32,764 nt of DNA, from NCBI GenBank assembly GCA_937901285.1, contig CALCHI010000377.1:1-32764 (forward strand), written 5' to 3'. The notes beneath the pieces are model-generated. The model worked only from the letters and a program-made list of their open reading frames with translations, was not told where the DNA came from and made no database searches. This stretch comes from UBA8437 sp003445035. Its GTDB lineage: Bacteria; Planctomycetota; Planctomycetia; Planctomycetales; Planctomycetaceae. Position 1 is the stretch's first letter. Every line of letters starts with the position of its first letter. Made by a program: the position numbers and the translations under genes. Below are positions 8,747 to 17,544 of this stretch, one piece after another.

Positions 8747-9901
8747 TCACTTTCGTCGACTCAAGGCATCCAACCGGATCCGTGCCAGCCGCACATCCTC
8801 CTTGTTCACCGAATAGGCGACCAGGAGACTCGTTTTGACAACGATCGCGTGAGGATACTGCCAGCCGTCAAGCTTGTGCTTACCTTCAAACCTCTTGGCG
8901 GTTGGCTCGTTCTTCAGAACAAACGCCCGGTCAAACAACCTGCCGTCGCGGCTCAGCGCGATGGTCAGTATCGACCTGTCCAGTCGTTTCGCGGAGGGAT
9001 TGTTCACCAGGAAATACTGACCGTCCGGCAGCCGTCCGGATGCGTGCCGGGCCAGCGAATCAGGAAATGTTGTCTTCACCGGAACGCCCCAGGTCCGACC
9101 CTCGTCACCACTTTCGCTCGCGTAGAGTGTCCCACTGTAATTCCTGAATGGGCACACGACGCGACCTCCAGGCAAAACATAGGGTGCCGGCTCGGTGTAC
9201 CCGAACACCTTCAGGTCGCCGGGAGCAATTTTCGCCTCACCCCAACCCCCAAGGCCATCCGGCTGCTGCGTGCGATAAAGAGCCATTCTCCGTGTGGCTC
9301 TCGCCTCCCCCACATGTTCGCCGGCCAACAGCAGGCTGCCGCCAACGAGTTTCAACGGGGCCGCAATGTAAAAGCCCGGAAGGATCCTTCGCGGATCCGA
9401 CCAGTTGCGGCCGTCGGTCGACACTTTCGCCCAAAGGGCCGTTCTCGGTTCGAAGTTCGTTCCGCCGGTGACCGTGTAGAACGCAACCAGCGTCGAGCCA
9501 TTAACCAGCCACCCGGCGGCCACGCAAGCCCCCTTGCCGGACGGATCCCGGGCAAGTTCGCGAGGAGCCGACCACTTGTCCAGACGGCCGACCTCCGCCA
9601 TCGAGTACAGGATCCTCTGACCAACTTCATCTTCACCGACCCGGCCGTTGGACCACATACACAACACCCGTTGCCCCTGGCGAACCAGGTTCGCGTGATG
9701 GCAAAACTTGTGAGTCCGAGCCGACGCCTTGTAGAGGACCGTCTCTTTGATCCTCAGTTTCGGCAGCCCCTGAGTCCGCGGCTGCGATGGGTCGAACAGC
9801 CCATCGCTGATCCGTAACGGCGGTGCTGCCGCCACCATTCCGCTAACGCCGAGCAACAGCCCAAGCCCGATCAGGGCTTCAACACGACACGATGATCCCA
9901 T
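8747..9901 (-). CDS. Secreted sialidase-fold (BNR/Asp-box) protein
   Basis: 384 residues with a Sec signal peptide (about 1-26). Two Asp-box motifs are visible, STDGRNW at 161-167 and SGDEGRTW at 264-271, as in six-bladed sialidase and exo-alpha-sialidase-like propellers. I cannot confirm the arginine triad of true sialidases, so enzymatic desialylation is not assured. Planctomycete relatives are often annotated only as exo-alpha-sialidase family. The start overlaps the upstream creatininase gene by 31 bases. GAGGAG lies about 8 bases before the ATG, inside the last creatininase codons, so this start is well supported. The DUF1592 gene follows after 37 bases. Confidence 0.85.
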   Translation of the reverse strand: MGSSCRVEALIGLGLLLGVSGMVAAAPPLRISDGLFDPSQPRTQGLPKLRIKETVLYKASARTHKFCHHANLVRQGQRVLCMWSNGRVGEDEVGQRILYSMAEVGRLDKWSAPRELARDPSGKGACVAAGWLVNGSTLVAFYTVTGGTNFEPRTALWAKVSTDGRNWSDPRRILPGFYIAAPLKLVGGSLLLAGEHVGEARATRRMALYRTQQPDGLGGWGEAKIAPGDLKVFGYTEPAPYVLPGGRVVCPFRNYSGTLYASESGDEGRTWGVPVKTTFPDSLARHASGRLPDGQYFLVNNPSAKRLDRSILTIALSRDGRLFDRAFVLKNEPTAKRFEGKHKLDGWQYPHAIVVKTSLLVAYSVNKEDVRLARIRLDALSRRK

Positions 9902-10653
9902 TCCAGGAACTCCTCGATGAACTTCACAACTTCAGACCCGCCGCGTGCCAGCAATTCCTCGCCCTTCTCGGCGGTAGCCAACTCGGGCGACCCCATTGCC
10001 CCGGTTGGGCTCAGGCGATGAAAACGGCCGGCCACGGTGACACGACCCCCGAGTTCCGAATGATAAAACGGCGTGTCGATGACCGGGGCTCCGGTCTTCG
10101 CCTCATCCATGTGCACGGTCTCGCCGTTGACCACCAGCATCATCGATGTTTCGTACTCGCAGGCGTGGGAGACCATTGGTGTCTCCAGGGACGTCGAATC
10201 GGAACCGAATCCCGCCAACTCCCAGTAGCTCGACAAAGCCAACAACAACCCGTCGGCCTGGTCACACTCGTTGGCCAATTCGGTGATCGCCACAGTCCCG
10301 GGCGCAATATTGCCGCCGTGGCCGTTGAGCAACAGGATCCGACGGAAGCCGGCTTTCACCAGGCACCGCACAACGTTCTTGATCACCTCAACATAAAGTG
10401 TGTTGGGCAGCGAAATGGTTCCGGGAAAGTCCAGGTGGTGATCGGAGGCCCCGACCCACAGGGTCGGTGTCAACAACACCTTATCGGGTATCGCCGTCTC
10501 AACCCGTTCGGCGACGTCGGTGGCCAGGTACGTATCGGTCAGCAGTGGCAGATGGTGCCCGTGTTGTTCGAGGGCCGCGATCGGGCACACCGCGACCACA
10601 CCGTCCTTGTCCATGGCGTCGATGTCGACCCAACGACAATCTCCGTACCGCAT
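9871..10653 (-). CDS. Creatininase family metal-dependent amidohydrolase
   Basis: 260 residues, cytoplasmic (no signal). Family motifs are EQHGHHLPLLTD (Glu29, His31, Asp40 as likely metal ligands), a DHHLDFPGT block, LLNGHGGN at 108-115 (His112), and HACEYETS at 163-170. These match creatininase/MftE-type enzymes that cut cyclic or linear amides. The substrate cannot be inferred. ATG at 10653 is chosen because GGGGAG lies 6 bases upstream; the frame extends a further 27 codons to a TTG without such a site. It is the first gene of the minus-strand run and faces the DUF1549 gene across a 141-base divergent gap. A cytoplasmic creatininase directly overlapping a secreted propeller is an odd pairing. 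Confidence 0.92.
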   Translation of the reverse strand: MRYGDCRWVDIDAMDKDGVVAVCPIAALEQHGHHLPLLTDTYLATDVAERVETAIPDKVLLTPTLWVGASDHHLDFPGTISLPNTLYVEVIKNVVRCLVKAGFRRILLLNGHGGNIAPGTVAITELANECDQADGLLLALSSYWELAGFGSDSTSLETPMVSHACEYETSMMLVVNGETVHMDEAKTGAPVIDTPFYHSELGGRVTVAGRFHRLSPTGAMGSPELATAEKGEELLARGGSEVVKFIEEFLEWDHRVVLKP

Positions 10654-10671
10654 CGTTTTCTCCCCGCTGAT

Positions 10672-10700
10672 GTCCGCGAATTCCCGGGTCCTTGCGGACC
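10672..10700. other. Inverted repeats in the divergent intergenic region
   Basis: GTCCGC (10672-10677) and GCGGAC (10694-10699) form a perfect 6-base dyad around 16 bases. A competing shorter hairpin, GGTCC-TTGC-GGACC, occupies 10687-10700. The region lies between two divergent start codons, so it could be an operator or leader structure. Chance occurrence is quite possible. Confidence 0.3.
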
Positions 10701-10794
10701 TCAGATTGATCTCATCGCATTCTACGGGAGACAATGGCTACCGGTAGTCTGAGCCCTCTTGTACGTCCTGTCCCACACGGTCCCGGCCCGCAAC

Positions 10795-13686
10795 ATGCCA
10801 AAGCTAGCCCTCCTGATCCTGCTGACGCTTGGCTTTGCGGAACCTCTCGTGGCCCAACAGAACTGGCCCTACACGCCCGTCGGCAACACGCAGCCCCCTG
10901 GCGTCTCACGTGGCTCGTGGTGCCGCAATCCTATCGACCGTTTCATCCTGGCGAAGCTGGAAGCAGTTCGCCTGTCCCCTGCGGCGCCAGCCTCCCAGGA
11001 GGTCCTCTTGCGGCGCCTCTACTTCGACCTCATCGGCCTGCCCCCCACACCCGCTGAACGACAGGCATTCCTCGACGACAAGTCGCCACAGGCCTACGAA
11101 ACGGTTGTCGACCGGCTGCTGAAGGATCCGCGTCACGGCGAACGGTGGGCTCGTTTCTGGTTGGACCTGGCCCGCTACGCCGACACGGCGGGTTACGAAG
11201 GCGATCCCGATCTGCCACACGCGTGGCGATACCGGGATTACGTCATCGACAGCCTCAATCGCGACAAGCCCTACGATCTGTTTGTCAGAGAGCAGTTGGC
11301 TGGAGACGAGTTTGCCGAGGTGCTCGGTGCCGGAGAACTGCCACTGCCAAAACCGGAACGGGTCGTCGCGATGACATTCCTGAGGCTGGCCCCGTTCACC
11401 GAGCCACGCGGCAATGAAACCCGTCACGAAATGCTCAGTGAAATCACCGCAACAGTCGGCTCCGTCTTCCTGGGTCTCACGGTCGGCTGTGCGAAGTGCC
11501 ACGACCATAAACACGACCCGATCCCCACCGAGGACTTCTACCGGATGAAAGCCTTCTTCGCGACGGTCGCCATCCCGCCACCCCTCAGGGGCGACGGGTT
11601 TCAGATCGGAGGCGCGTTGCCGGCAGCATTCTATCGCAAGGGCGAAGCGGCCTGGGCCAAACAGACGCTCGCGGCTCTCCAGAAAGAGACCGAGACGGTC
11701 AAGCACGAACTGGCCCAACTCACCAGCACACTGGGCAAACGACTCGCGCCGCCGGCGGGCTTCGCCCTCCAGTCAATGGGAGGCAGCCTGGGAAACAATT
11801 ACTACTTCGACAGCGCCCCGGTTTCCGACGGCAACCGGCACACGGTTGTTGTCAGCTCCAACGGCTCACGTTGGCATTTCGAGACCGACGGGAGAGTTTC
11901 GAAGCGAACGGACTCCCTTTCTGGCAGCAACCAGGGCCACTGGTTCGCCGATCTCGAATCCCCCGCTCACATCTCCCTCGGCCAGCACACCAATGGCCGC
12001 GGACAGCCTCTCAAGGCCGGTCACGTCGGTGGATTCGGCGACATTCTTGTCTACGACCATCCACTGTCCGATCCCGAACGATCCCAGTTGCACGCCTGGA
12101 TTGGCCACAAGTACGAATCGGCCGCGGCGACCGACCGGTCGCCTCCCACCAACGGGCTCCGCTTGTGGCTCGACGCCACCGACCTGGATGCCGACCCCGC
12201 GACACCGAATCCCGATGCCGACTCACCTGTCGTCCGCTGGACCTGCCGCATCACCGGGCTGACTCTCTCACAGTCCTCCCAGGGCCTTCAGCCCCGACTT
12301 TCGACACTTGGCAAGCGTAAGTCCGCCTCCGTTCTCTTCAACGGCTCGTTCCTGAAAAGCGATCTCCAACGAGCCAAGTTCCTTGGCGACCAGCAGGGCA
12401 CGATCGTCACTGTCTTCTCTTCCACGCACCAGGGTGAAGGCTACGGATTGGAGATCGGTGGAGCGGGACAGTTTCTCAGCACCGCGGTTTACCCGTCGGC
12501 CCGCAAATCCCAATCGCTGGCTTCTCTCATAAACGATCCCTCCTCCACACAGATCACCGAAGACGAGCGACATCGCTTCCGCATGCTGTCGATTCGCCAG
12601 CGAGCGATCCCCGGCGATATCAAGCGGCTTCAACCGGTGGCGATGTCGCTTCGGCACGCCTTCGGTCCTCCCTACGAACCCGGCGTCCCCACATCTCGCG
12701 TGATGCTGCGAGGAGAGTACAACAACCCGGGCGAAGTCGTGAAACCGGGATTCCTGAGTGCTGTCACCGGCCACCAAAAGCCGGCCGCAATCCGTCTGGA
12801 CCCCTTCAAACGCTGGCCCACGCGCAGCCGCCGCATGGCCCTGGCCAAGTGGATCGCCAGCAAAGATAACCCGTTGACAGCCCGCGTGATGGTCAATCGT
12901 CTGTGGCACTGGCACTTTGGCCAGGGGATTGTCGCTACCCCCAGTGATTTCGGCACCCTGAAGGTCGGACCCAGCCACGAATCCCTCATCGACTGGCTGG
13001 CCCGCCACTTCACTGATGGCGGATGGCGACTGAAGAAGATCCACCGCCTGATGGTGCTCTCGGCCACATATCGCCAGTCGTCGATCGCCGAAAACCCCCA
13101 GGCAACGCGAACCGACCCGGCCAACCGACTGCTATGGCGGTTCCGCCGGCGGCGGCTCGAAGCCGAAGCGGTCCGTGACAACGTGTTGTCCGCCAGCGGC
13201 CGACTGAACCCCGAACACTACGGTCTGCCGATCTTCCCGATGCTCCCCGACGATGTCGGTGAACGGGTCAAATGGAACTCCAGCAAGTGGTTCACTCACG
13301 ATGACCACCGTAGCCGCAAACGCAGCATCTACATCTACCAGCAACGTTCGTTGAGCATGCCCTTCATGCAGGCATTCGACGCGCTGGTCTGCGAACAGTC
13401 GCGACCCAAACGAAGGTCTTCGGTAACGCCCCTGCAAGCCCTGGCGATGTACAACGGTCGGTTCGTGAACCAGGAGGCCATTCATTTCGCCACACGTGTC
13501 CGCAAGCGGGCCGGCGACACCGCCTCTGCACAGATCGATTTCGCGTTCCAGGTCGCCTACGGCCGACACCCGTCCTCCGACGAAGCCGCCCGGCTCGGCC
13601 AGTTCCTCAAATCCGCCAGTTCCGACCCACTTGTCGGCCTCTGCCGCGTATTGCTCAACAGCAACGAATTCGTCTACATCGACTGA
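10795..13686 (+). CDS. DUF1549/DUF1553 protein with central concanavalin/LamG-like insert, lacking the N-terminal cytochrome domain
   Basis: 963 residues starting at ATG 10795, which opens directly into a Sec signal peptide (MPKLALLILLTLGFAEPLVA). The frame reaches a TTG 12 codons earlier but the extension is unconvincing. DUF1549 spans about 40-250 and includes IDRFILAKLE, GERWARFWLDLARYADT and a CAKCH at 232-236 in the family-typical KCHDHKHDP context. DUF1553 spans about 640-940 (NPLTARVMVNRLW, LLWRFRRRRLEAEAVRDN). Between them, about 320-560, lies a Gly/Ser-rich, beta-rich region with GGFGDILVYDHPLSDPER and NGLRLWLDATDLDAD, resembling LamG/concanavalin-like glycan-binding modules. Relatives normally begin with a CxxCH cytochrome domain, absent here. 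The DUF1501 partner starts 8 bases downstream. The function of the family is not established. Confidence 0.92.
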   Translation: MPKLALLILLTLGFAEPLVAQQNWPYTPVGNTQPPGVSRGSWCRNPIDRFILAKLEAVRLSPAAPASQEVLLRRLYFDLIGLPPTPAERQAFLDDKSPQAYETVVDRLLKDPRHGERWARFWLDLARYADTAGYEGDPDLPHAWRYRDYVIDSLNRDKPYDLFVREQLAGDEFAEVLGAGELPLPKPERVVAMTFLRLAPFTEPRGNETRHEMLSEITATVGSVFLGLTVGCAKCHDHKHDPIPTEDFYRMKAFFATVAIPPPLRGDGFQIGGALPAAFYRKGEAAWAKQTLAALQKETETVKHELAQLTSTLGKRLAPPAGFALQSMGGSLGNNYYFDSAPVSDGNRHTVVVSSNGSRWHFETDGRVSKRTDSLSGSNQGHWFADLESPAHISLGQHTNGRGQPLKAGHVGGFGDILVYDHPLSDPERSQLHAWIGHKYESAAATDRSPPTNGLRLWLDATDLDADPATPNPDADSPVVRWTCRITGLTLSQSSQGLQPRLSTLGKRKSASVLFNGSFLKSDLQRAKFLGDQQGTIVTVFSSTHQGEGYGLEIGGAGQFLSTAVYPSARKSQSLASLINDPSSTQITEDERHRFRMLSIRQRAIPGDIKRLQPVAMSLRHAFGPPYEPGVPTSRVMLRGEYNNPGEVVKPGFLSAVTGHQKPAAIRLDPFKRWPTRSRRMALAKWIASKDNPLTARVMVNRLWHWHFGQGIVATPSDFGTLKVGPSHESLIDWLARHFTDGGWRLKKIHRLMVLSATYRQSSIAENPQATRTDPANRLLWRFRRRRLEAEAVRDNVLSASGRLNPEHYGLPIFPMLPDDVGERVKWNSSKWFTHDDHRSRKRSIYIYQQRSLSMPFMQAFDALVCEQSRPKRRSSVTPLQALAMYNGRFVNQEAIHFATRVRKRAGDTASAQIDFAFQVAYGRHPSSDEAARLGQFLKSASSDPLVGLCRVLLNSNEFVYID

Positions 13687-13694
13687 ACCCGCCC

Positions 13695-15152
13695 ATGCAC
13701 ACTCACCGAACCGTTGCCCCGCCTTTCGCCTCGCGTCGCGATTTTCTGACGCGATCGTGGAACGGCCTGGGTTCGCTCGCACTGACCGGTCTTGCAGCCC
13801 AGGAAGCCCGATCCGACGGAGAACTCTCCAACCCGCTCGCCAGCCAGTCCCCGCACATCCCGCGGCGGGCCAAGCACTGCATCTTCCTGTTCATGCAGGG
13901 CGGAGTGAGCCAGGTCGATTCGTTTGAATACAAACCCCTGCTCAACAAACTGCACGGAAAACCACTCAACCGTATCCCCAATCTCAGCGGTGAACTCCAG
14001 GGGCGGCTCACGTTTCCCCACTCGGTTGTCGGCAGCCCGTTCAAGTTCAAGCAGCACGGCGAGTGCGGACACCATTTCTCGGAACTGTTTCCACACCTGA
14101 GAGAGCACTCCGACCGACTGGCATTCATCCACGGAATCAAGACCGACAACCAGAACCACGGCCCGTCAACGTTGCACGTAACGACCGGCAGCCAGTTTCC
14201 CGGCAGTCCGTCCGTCGGATCGTGGATGACCTACGGGCTCGGGACCGGGAACCAGGACATGCCCGGATACGTGGTCATCCAGGATCCCCGAGGCGCCCCG
14301 ATGAACGGCGCCGCCGTGTGGGCCAACGGATACCTTCCTTCGGCTTACCAGGGAACCCTGCTTCGCCCCACCGGAACACCGATCCTGAATCTTGCCAGCC
14401 CCCGAGGCCTCTCACGGCCGCAACAACGAGAGGAACTCGATCTGCTCGGCTTTCTCAACCGCCGCCACCTACGAGAGCGTCGCGACGCCACTGATCTTGA
14501 GGCTCGCATCAACGCATACGAGCTCGCCTTTCGCATGCAAGCCCGAGCTCCGGGTGTCGTCGACCTGGCCGGCGAACCCGCACATATCCATCGACTATAC
14601 GGACTCGACAACCCCTCCACTGCAGCCTTCGGCCGACAATGCCTCCTGGCCCGGCGGATGGTCGAACACGGTGTCCGTTACACGATGCTCATCCACGGCG
14701 TCCAGAACAACGCGTACAGCTGGGATGATCACGGCGATGTTCGCGGACGGATGATCCGCCACAGCAAGGAGGTCGATCAGCCGGTCTCGGCACTTCTGGC
14801 CGATCTCGACCAACGGGGGCTCCTCGAGGAAACGCTGGTGGTATGGGCTTCGGAAATGGGGCGAACACCGTTTGTCAACGGAGGCCTGGGTAGTCGACCC
14901 GGGCGAGAACACAATTCCTGGGCTTTGGTGATGTGGATGGCCGGGGGCAACGTCCGTGGCGGTGCCAGGGTCGGGGCAACCGACGAATTCGGACTTCGGG
15001 CGGCCGAGGAACAGATTCCCGTCCGTGACGTTCACGCAACCATTCTCAATCTAATGGGTCTCGACGACGAACAGCTCCGATATCTCCATTCCGGACGCCT
15101 ACGGCAATTGACCGACATCGGTGGGTCCGTTCTCGACGGCATCATCAACTAG
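13695..15152 (+). CDS. DUF1501 family protein, Tat-exported (first copy)
   Basis: 485 residues with a Tat signal (SRRDFLTR, residues 13-20). DUF1501 is related to the alkaline-phosphatase/sulfatase superfamily. The usual N-terminal GGPSHxDTFDPKP block is altered here to GGVSQVDSFEYKP, with Gln73 where His is usual and Asp75 kept. Later blocks are conserved: WDDHGD, SEMGRTPF, the GREHN region and the C-terminal HSGR..LTDIGGSV. The ATG is 8 bases after the DUF1549/1553 stop, so the two are surely co-transcribed. No clear Shine-Dalgarno is present, consistent with coupling to the upstream gene. Biochemical activity is unknown for the family. Confidence 0.93.
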   Translation: MHTHRTVAPPFASRRDFLTRSWNGLGSLALTGLAAQEARSDGELSNPLASQSPHIPRRAKHCIFLFMQGGVSQVDSFEYKPLLNKLHGKPLNRIPNLSGELQGRLTFPHSVVGSPFKFKQHGECGHHFSELFPHLREHSDRLAFIHGIKTDNQNHGPSTLHVTTGSQFPGSPSVGSWMTYGLGTGNQDMPGYVVIQDPRGAPMNGAAVWANGYLPSAYQGTLLRPTGTPILNLASPRGLSRPQQREELDLLGFLNRRHLRERRDATDLEARINAYELAFRMQARAPGVVDLAGEPAHIHRLYGLDNPSTAAFGRQCLLARRMVEHGVRYTMLIHGVQNNAYSWDDHGDVRGRMIRHSKEVDQPVSALLADLDQRGLLEETLVVWASEMGRTPFVNGGLGSRPGREHNSWALVMWMAGGNVRGGARVGATDEFGLRAAEEQIPVRDVHATILNLMGLDDEQLRYLHSGRLRQLTDIGGSVLDGIIN

Positions 15153-15163
15153 ACGCCCACGCC

Positions 15164-16321
15164 ATGACGTTCCTGTCAGCCCCCCCCACGACCCGCCGCA
15201 ATTTTCTGGCAGCATCCGTCTCCGGTTCGCTGGCACTCTGCGGGCCATCAACTTCATCAGCCGGACCGCTCACCACCAAAGGAAAAGGGAAGGTCCAGAC
15301 CCCCACATTCCATCGACACGATATCGGCACCGCTCCCGGCAGGTTGCACGAACCCTCTGTTGATGACGACGGAAACATCTGGACCAGTCCACTGGACGGC
15401 ATTCTCTGGCAATACCACGCACCGACCGGCTCTCTCGATCGTTTCGACCTGGCACAAATTACCGGTCGCAAGTGGGCAGGACTGCACCTCTGGCCAATAG
15501 CGACCGGAAAACAGGTTTTGCTGTGCACGCCGTCCCTGGGGCGCCTGTGGGTGTGGGACCGATCCCGAAAACGTGTCACCCAGCACGATTTCCCCCACCC
15601 GTCACCGGGCGTCTACGGAGGGCATCCTGTCCCTGGACGCCCGCAACTCTGCCTTTATGACACGAAACAGGGCGGCGTGCTGCTGTGGGACACGCTGAAG
15701 CACCGCGGCACGTTCTATAAGTGCCCGTATCGCCTGAGCAACACCGCCTACATGATGTTTATCGACCGTGGCCGAATGGAGTACTGGGGATCCAGTTGGA
15801 ACGGCAACGACGTAATCCGATTCGACATCGAACGCCGTCGCTGGAACGGCCATTTTCACTGCCCGGGTAAGGCGGCCAAGACGGTGGTCGGCGGCGGAGT
15901 GTTCGACAAGTCAACCGTCTACGTGTCGGACATGTTCAATGGCCGCCTTTTCCCTTTGGACGCAGCGACTGGACGTTGGGGCGATCCGCTGCCGGTCCCG
16001 GGACACCGCAAGTGGTACGGCTATCTCAGCGGTGGCCACCGATTCGGTGACCACCTGTATTTTGACCACTCAACCTGGACCGGGGCCAACAAGTCGATCG
16101 ACGGCCAGCCACACCATTTCATCGGTCGCTGGACAGTGTTCGACCACTCTCGCAAAGCCTTCTCCCGACTCGACTTCCCCGCGCGGCCAGACGAGACGAT
16201 CGACGACCTGCAAGCCGACTACGCCATCACGTACAAAGACGGGCTCTACCTGCTTGCCGTCCATCGCAAGTCGCCCCGGCGAGCCCTGGTGCTGCGCAGC
16301 CGGCCGCTGCCGACTTCCTGA
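15164..16321 (+). CDS. Tat-exported beta-propeller protein of unknown function
   Basis: 385 residues starting with a twin-arginine signal (TTRRNFLAAS). The rest is built of repeated beta-rich blades with aromatic and Gly-rich turns (EPSVDDDGNIWTSP, LYDTKQGGVLLWD, VYVSDMFNGRLFPLD), resembling streptogramin-lyase-like (Vgb) propellers. I see no heme, PQQ or hydrolase signature. It starts 11 bases after the DUF1501 stop without a clear ribosome-binding site, so it belongs to the same transcription unit. A structural or binding role with the DUF1549/DUF1501 pair is possible. A specific family name cannot be given from sequence alone. Confidence 0.8.
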   Translation: MTFLSAPPTTRRNFLAASVSGSLALCGPSTSSAGPLTTKGKGKVQTPTFHRHDIGTAPGRLHEPSVDDDGNIWTSPLDGILWQYHAPTGSLDRFDLAQITGRKWAGLHLWPIATGKQVLLCTPSLGRLWVWDRSRKRVTQHDFPHPSPGVYGGHPVPGRPQLCLYDTKQGGVLLWDTLKHRGTFYKCPYRLSNTAYMMFIDRGRMEYWGSSWNGNDVIRFDIERRRWNGHFHCPGKAAKTVVGGGVFDKSTVYVSDMFNGRLFPLDAATGRWGDPLPVPGHRKWYGYLSGGHRFGDHLYFDHSTWTGANKSIDGQPHHFIGRWTVFDHSRKAFSRLDFPARPDETIDDLQADYAITYKDGLYLLAVHRKSPRRALVLRSRPLPTS

Positions 16322-16409
16322 TCCACCGCCGCCCAACGCTTGCGTCGCGTCGCCGATCGCTGTGCAATGAGCGTCAACCTAACCAGGACGAAACACCCGG
16401 AGTGCCTCG

Positions 16410-17531
16410 ATGCGACTTTCCACCCTTTGCCTGTTGACGATCGCCATGACCATCCCCGCACAGCCGATCTCGGCCGACGACCAGGTACTTTATCTCGCCT
16501 CCACGGCCGACAAGACCATTGTCGCCTACGACATTGACGGCAAATCCGGACTGCTGACCCAGAAATTCTCGGTCGATCTTCCGGGCAACGGTGGCTCCAT
16601 GGCCTTCTCGCCAGACAAGAAGTTCGTCTACGCGTCAGTGACCGGACTCGAAGGCAACGCCGCGGGCGTTTCCACTTTCCGCCGCAGCAAGGATGGCACA
16701 CTGAAGCTGATCGACACGGCGAAAATTACCTCTCGGCCGCCGTATATCCAGGTGGATCCCTCTGGTGGATACCTGCTGGCCGCTCACTACGGCGCCGGCG
16801 ACGTAACCATGTATCGCATTGTTGACGGCGTCGCCACATCCAAGCTGCTGGCACATATCAAAACCGCGAAAACCGCTCACTGCATCGAACTCGATCGCAG
16901 CGGCCGATACGTCTACGTCCCACACACCTCCCCCAACAAGCTCTACCAATTCGTGCTCGACACCAAGGCGGGCACACTCACCCCCAACGACCCGCCCTAT
17001 GTCGACGGCCCTGACAAGGATCACCGTTATCACGAACCTCGTCACTACAAGCATCACCCGAAGCTGCCGTTCGGGTACACGTCCAACGAGAATGGGGGAG
17101 GCATCACCGCCTGGGCCTTTAACAAAAAGACCGGGCGCCTGACCCGCAAAACGACACTCTCAACGCTGCCACCCGGCCACAAGGGCTCGAGCCACGCTGC
17201 CGACATCCAGATCACTCCGAACGGTCGCTTCGCCTACGTTTCGAACCGTTGCACCACCGAGCTGAAGAAAGGGCAGAAGCCCGACGACACGCTCTGCGCT
17301 GTCGCGATCGACAAGACCGGTGGCATGAAGATCGTGGGCCATTACCCGACAGGTTTTTTCCCCAGGGCGACATGCATTGACCTGAAGGGCAAGTTTTTCT
17401 TCGCCTGCGGTCAACGCAGCAACGACCTGCACACCTATCGCATCAACAGGAAGACCGGCGCACTCGAGCCGATCAAGATCTACAAGACCGGTGGAACTCC
17501 GATCTGGGTGATGTGCGCCGAGGTCGACTGA
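16410..17531 (+). CDS. Lactonase-family seven-bladed propeller (6-phosphogluconolactonase-like), secreted
   Basis: 373 residues with a Sec signal peptide (about 1-22). Blades begin with family-typical phrases: LYLASTADKTIVAYDID, MAFSPDKKFVYASVTG, GGYLLAAHYGAGDV, ITPNGRFAYVSNR and a C-terminal GGTPIWVMCAEVD. This is the lactonase (YbhE/Pgl-type) propeller family. Cytoplasmic Pgl hydrolyses 6-phosphogluconolactone, but an exported copy more likely acts on another sugar lactone or is a binding protein. A GGAG lies 8 bases before the ATG. It follows the propeller gene by 88 bases and converges with the nitrilase gene, whose stop is only 13 bases away. Confidence 0.88.
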   Translation: MRLSTLCLLTIAMTIPAQPISADDQVLYLASTADKTIVAYDIDGKSGLLTQKFSVDLPGNGGSMAFSPDKKFVYASVTGLEGNAAGVSTFRRSKDGTLKLIDTAKITSRPPYIQVDPSGGYLLAAHYGAGDVTMYRIVDGVATSKLLAHIKTAKTAHCIELDRSGRYVYVPHTSPNKLYQFVLDTKAGTLTPNDPPYVDGPDKDHRYHEPRHYKHHPKLPFGYTSNENGGGITAWAFNKKTGRLTRKTTLSTLPPGHKGSSHAADIQITPNGRFAYVSNRCTTELKKGQKPDDTLCAVAIDKTGGMKIVGHYPTGFFPRATCIDLKGKFFFACGQRSNDLHTYRINRKTGALEPIKIYKTGGTPIWVMCAEVD

Positions 17532-17544
17532 GTAGCCATGACGG

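Noticed and set aside
8618..9817. 399-residue plus-strand frame opposite the sialidase-fold gene
   Set aside because: It has no protein-like features, and the opposite strand carries two Asp boxes, a signal peptide and a good ribosome-binding site.
11750..12480. Possible frameshift or assembly error in the first DUF1549/1553 gene
   Set aside because: The frame is open throughout and the inserted segment has coherent concanavalin-like phrases, so an insertion of a real domain is the simpler reading.
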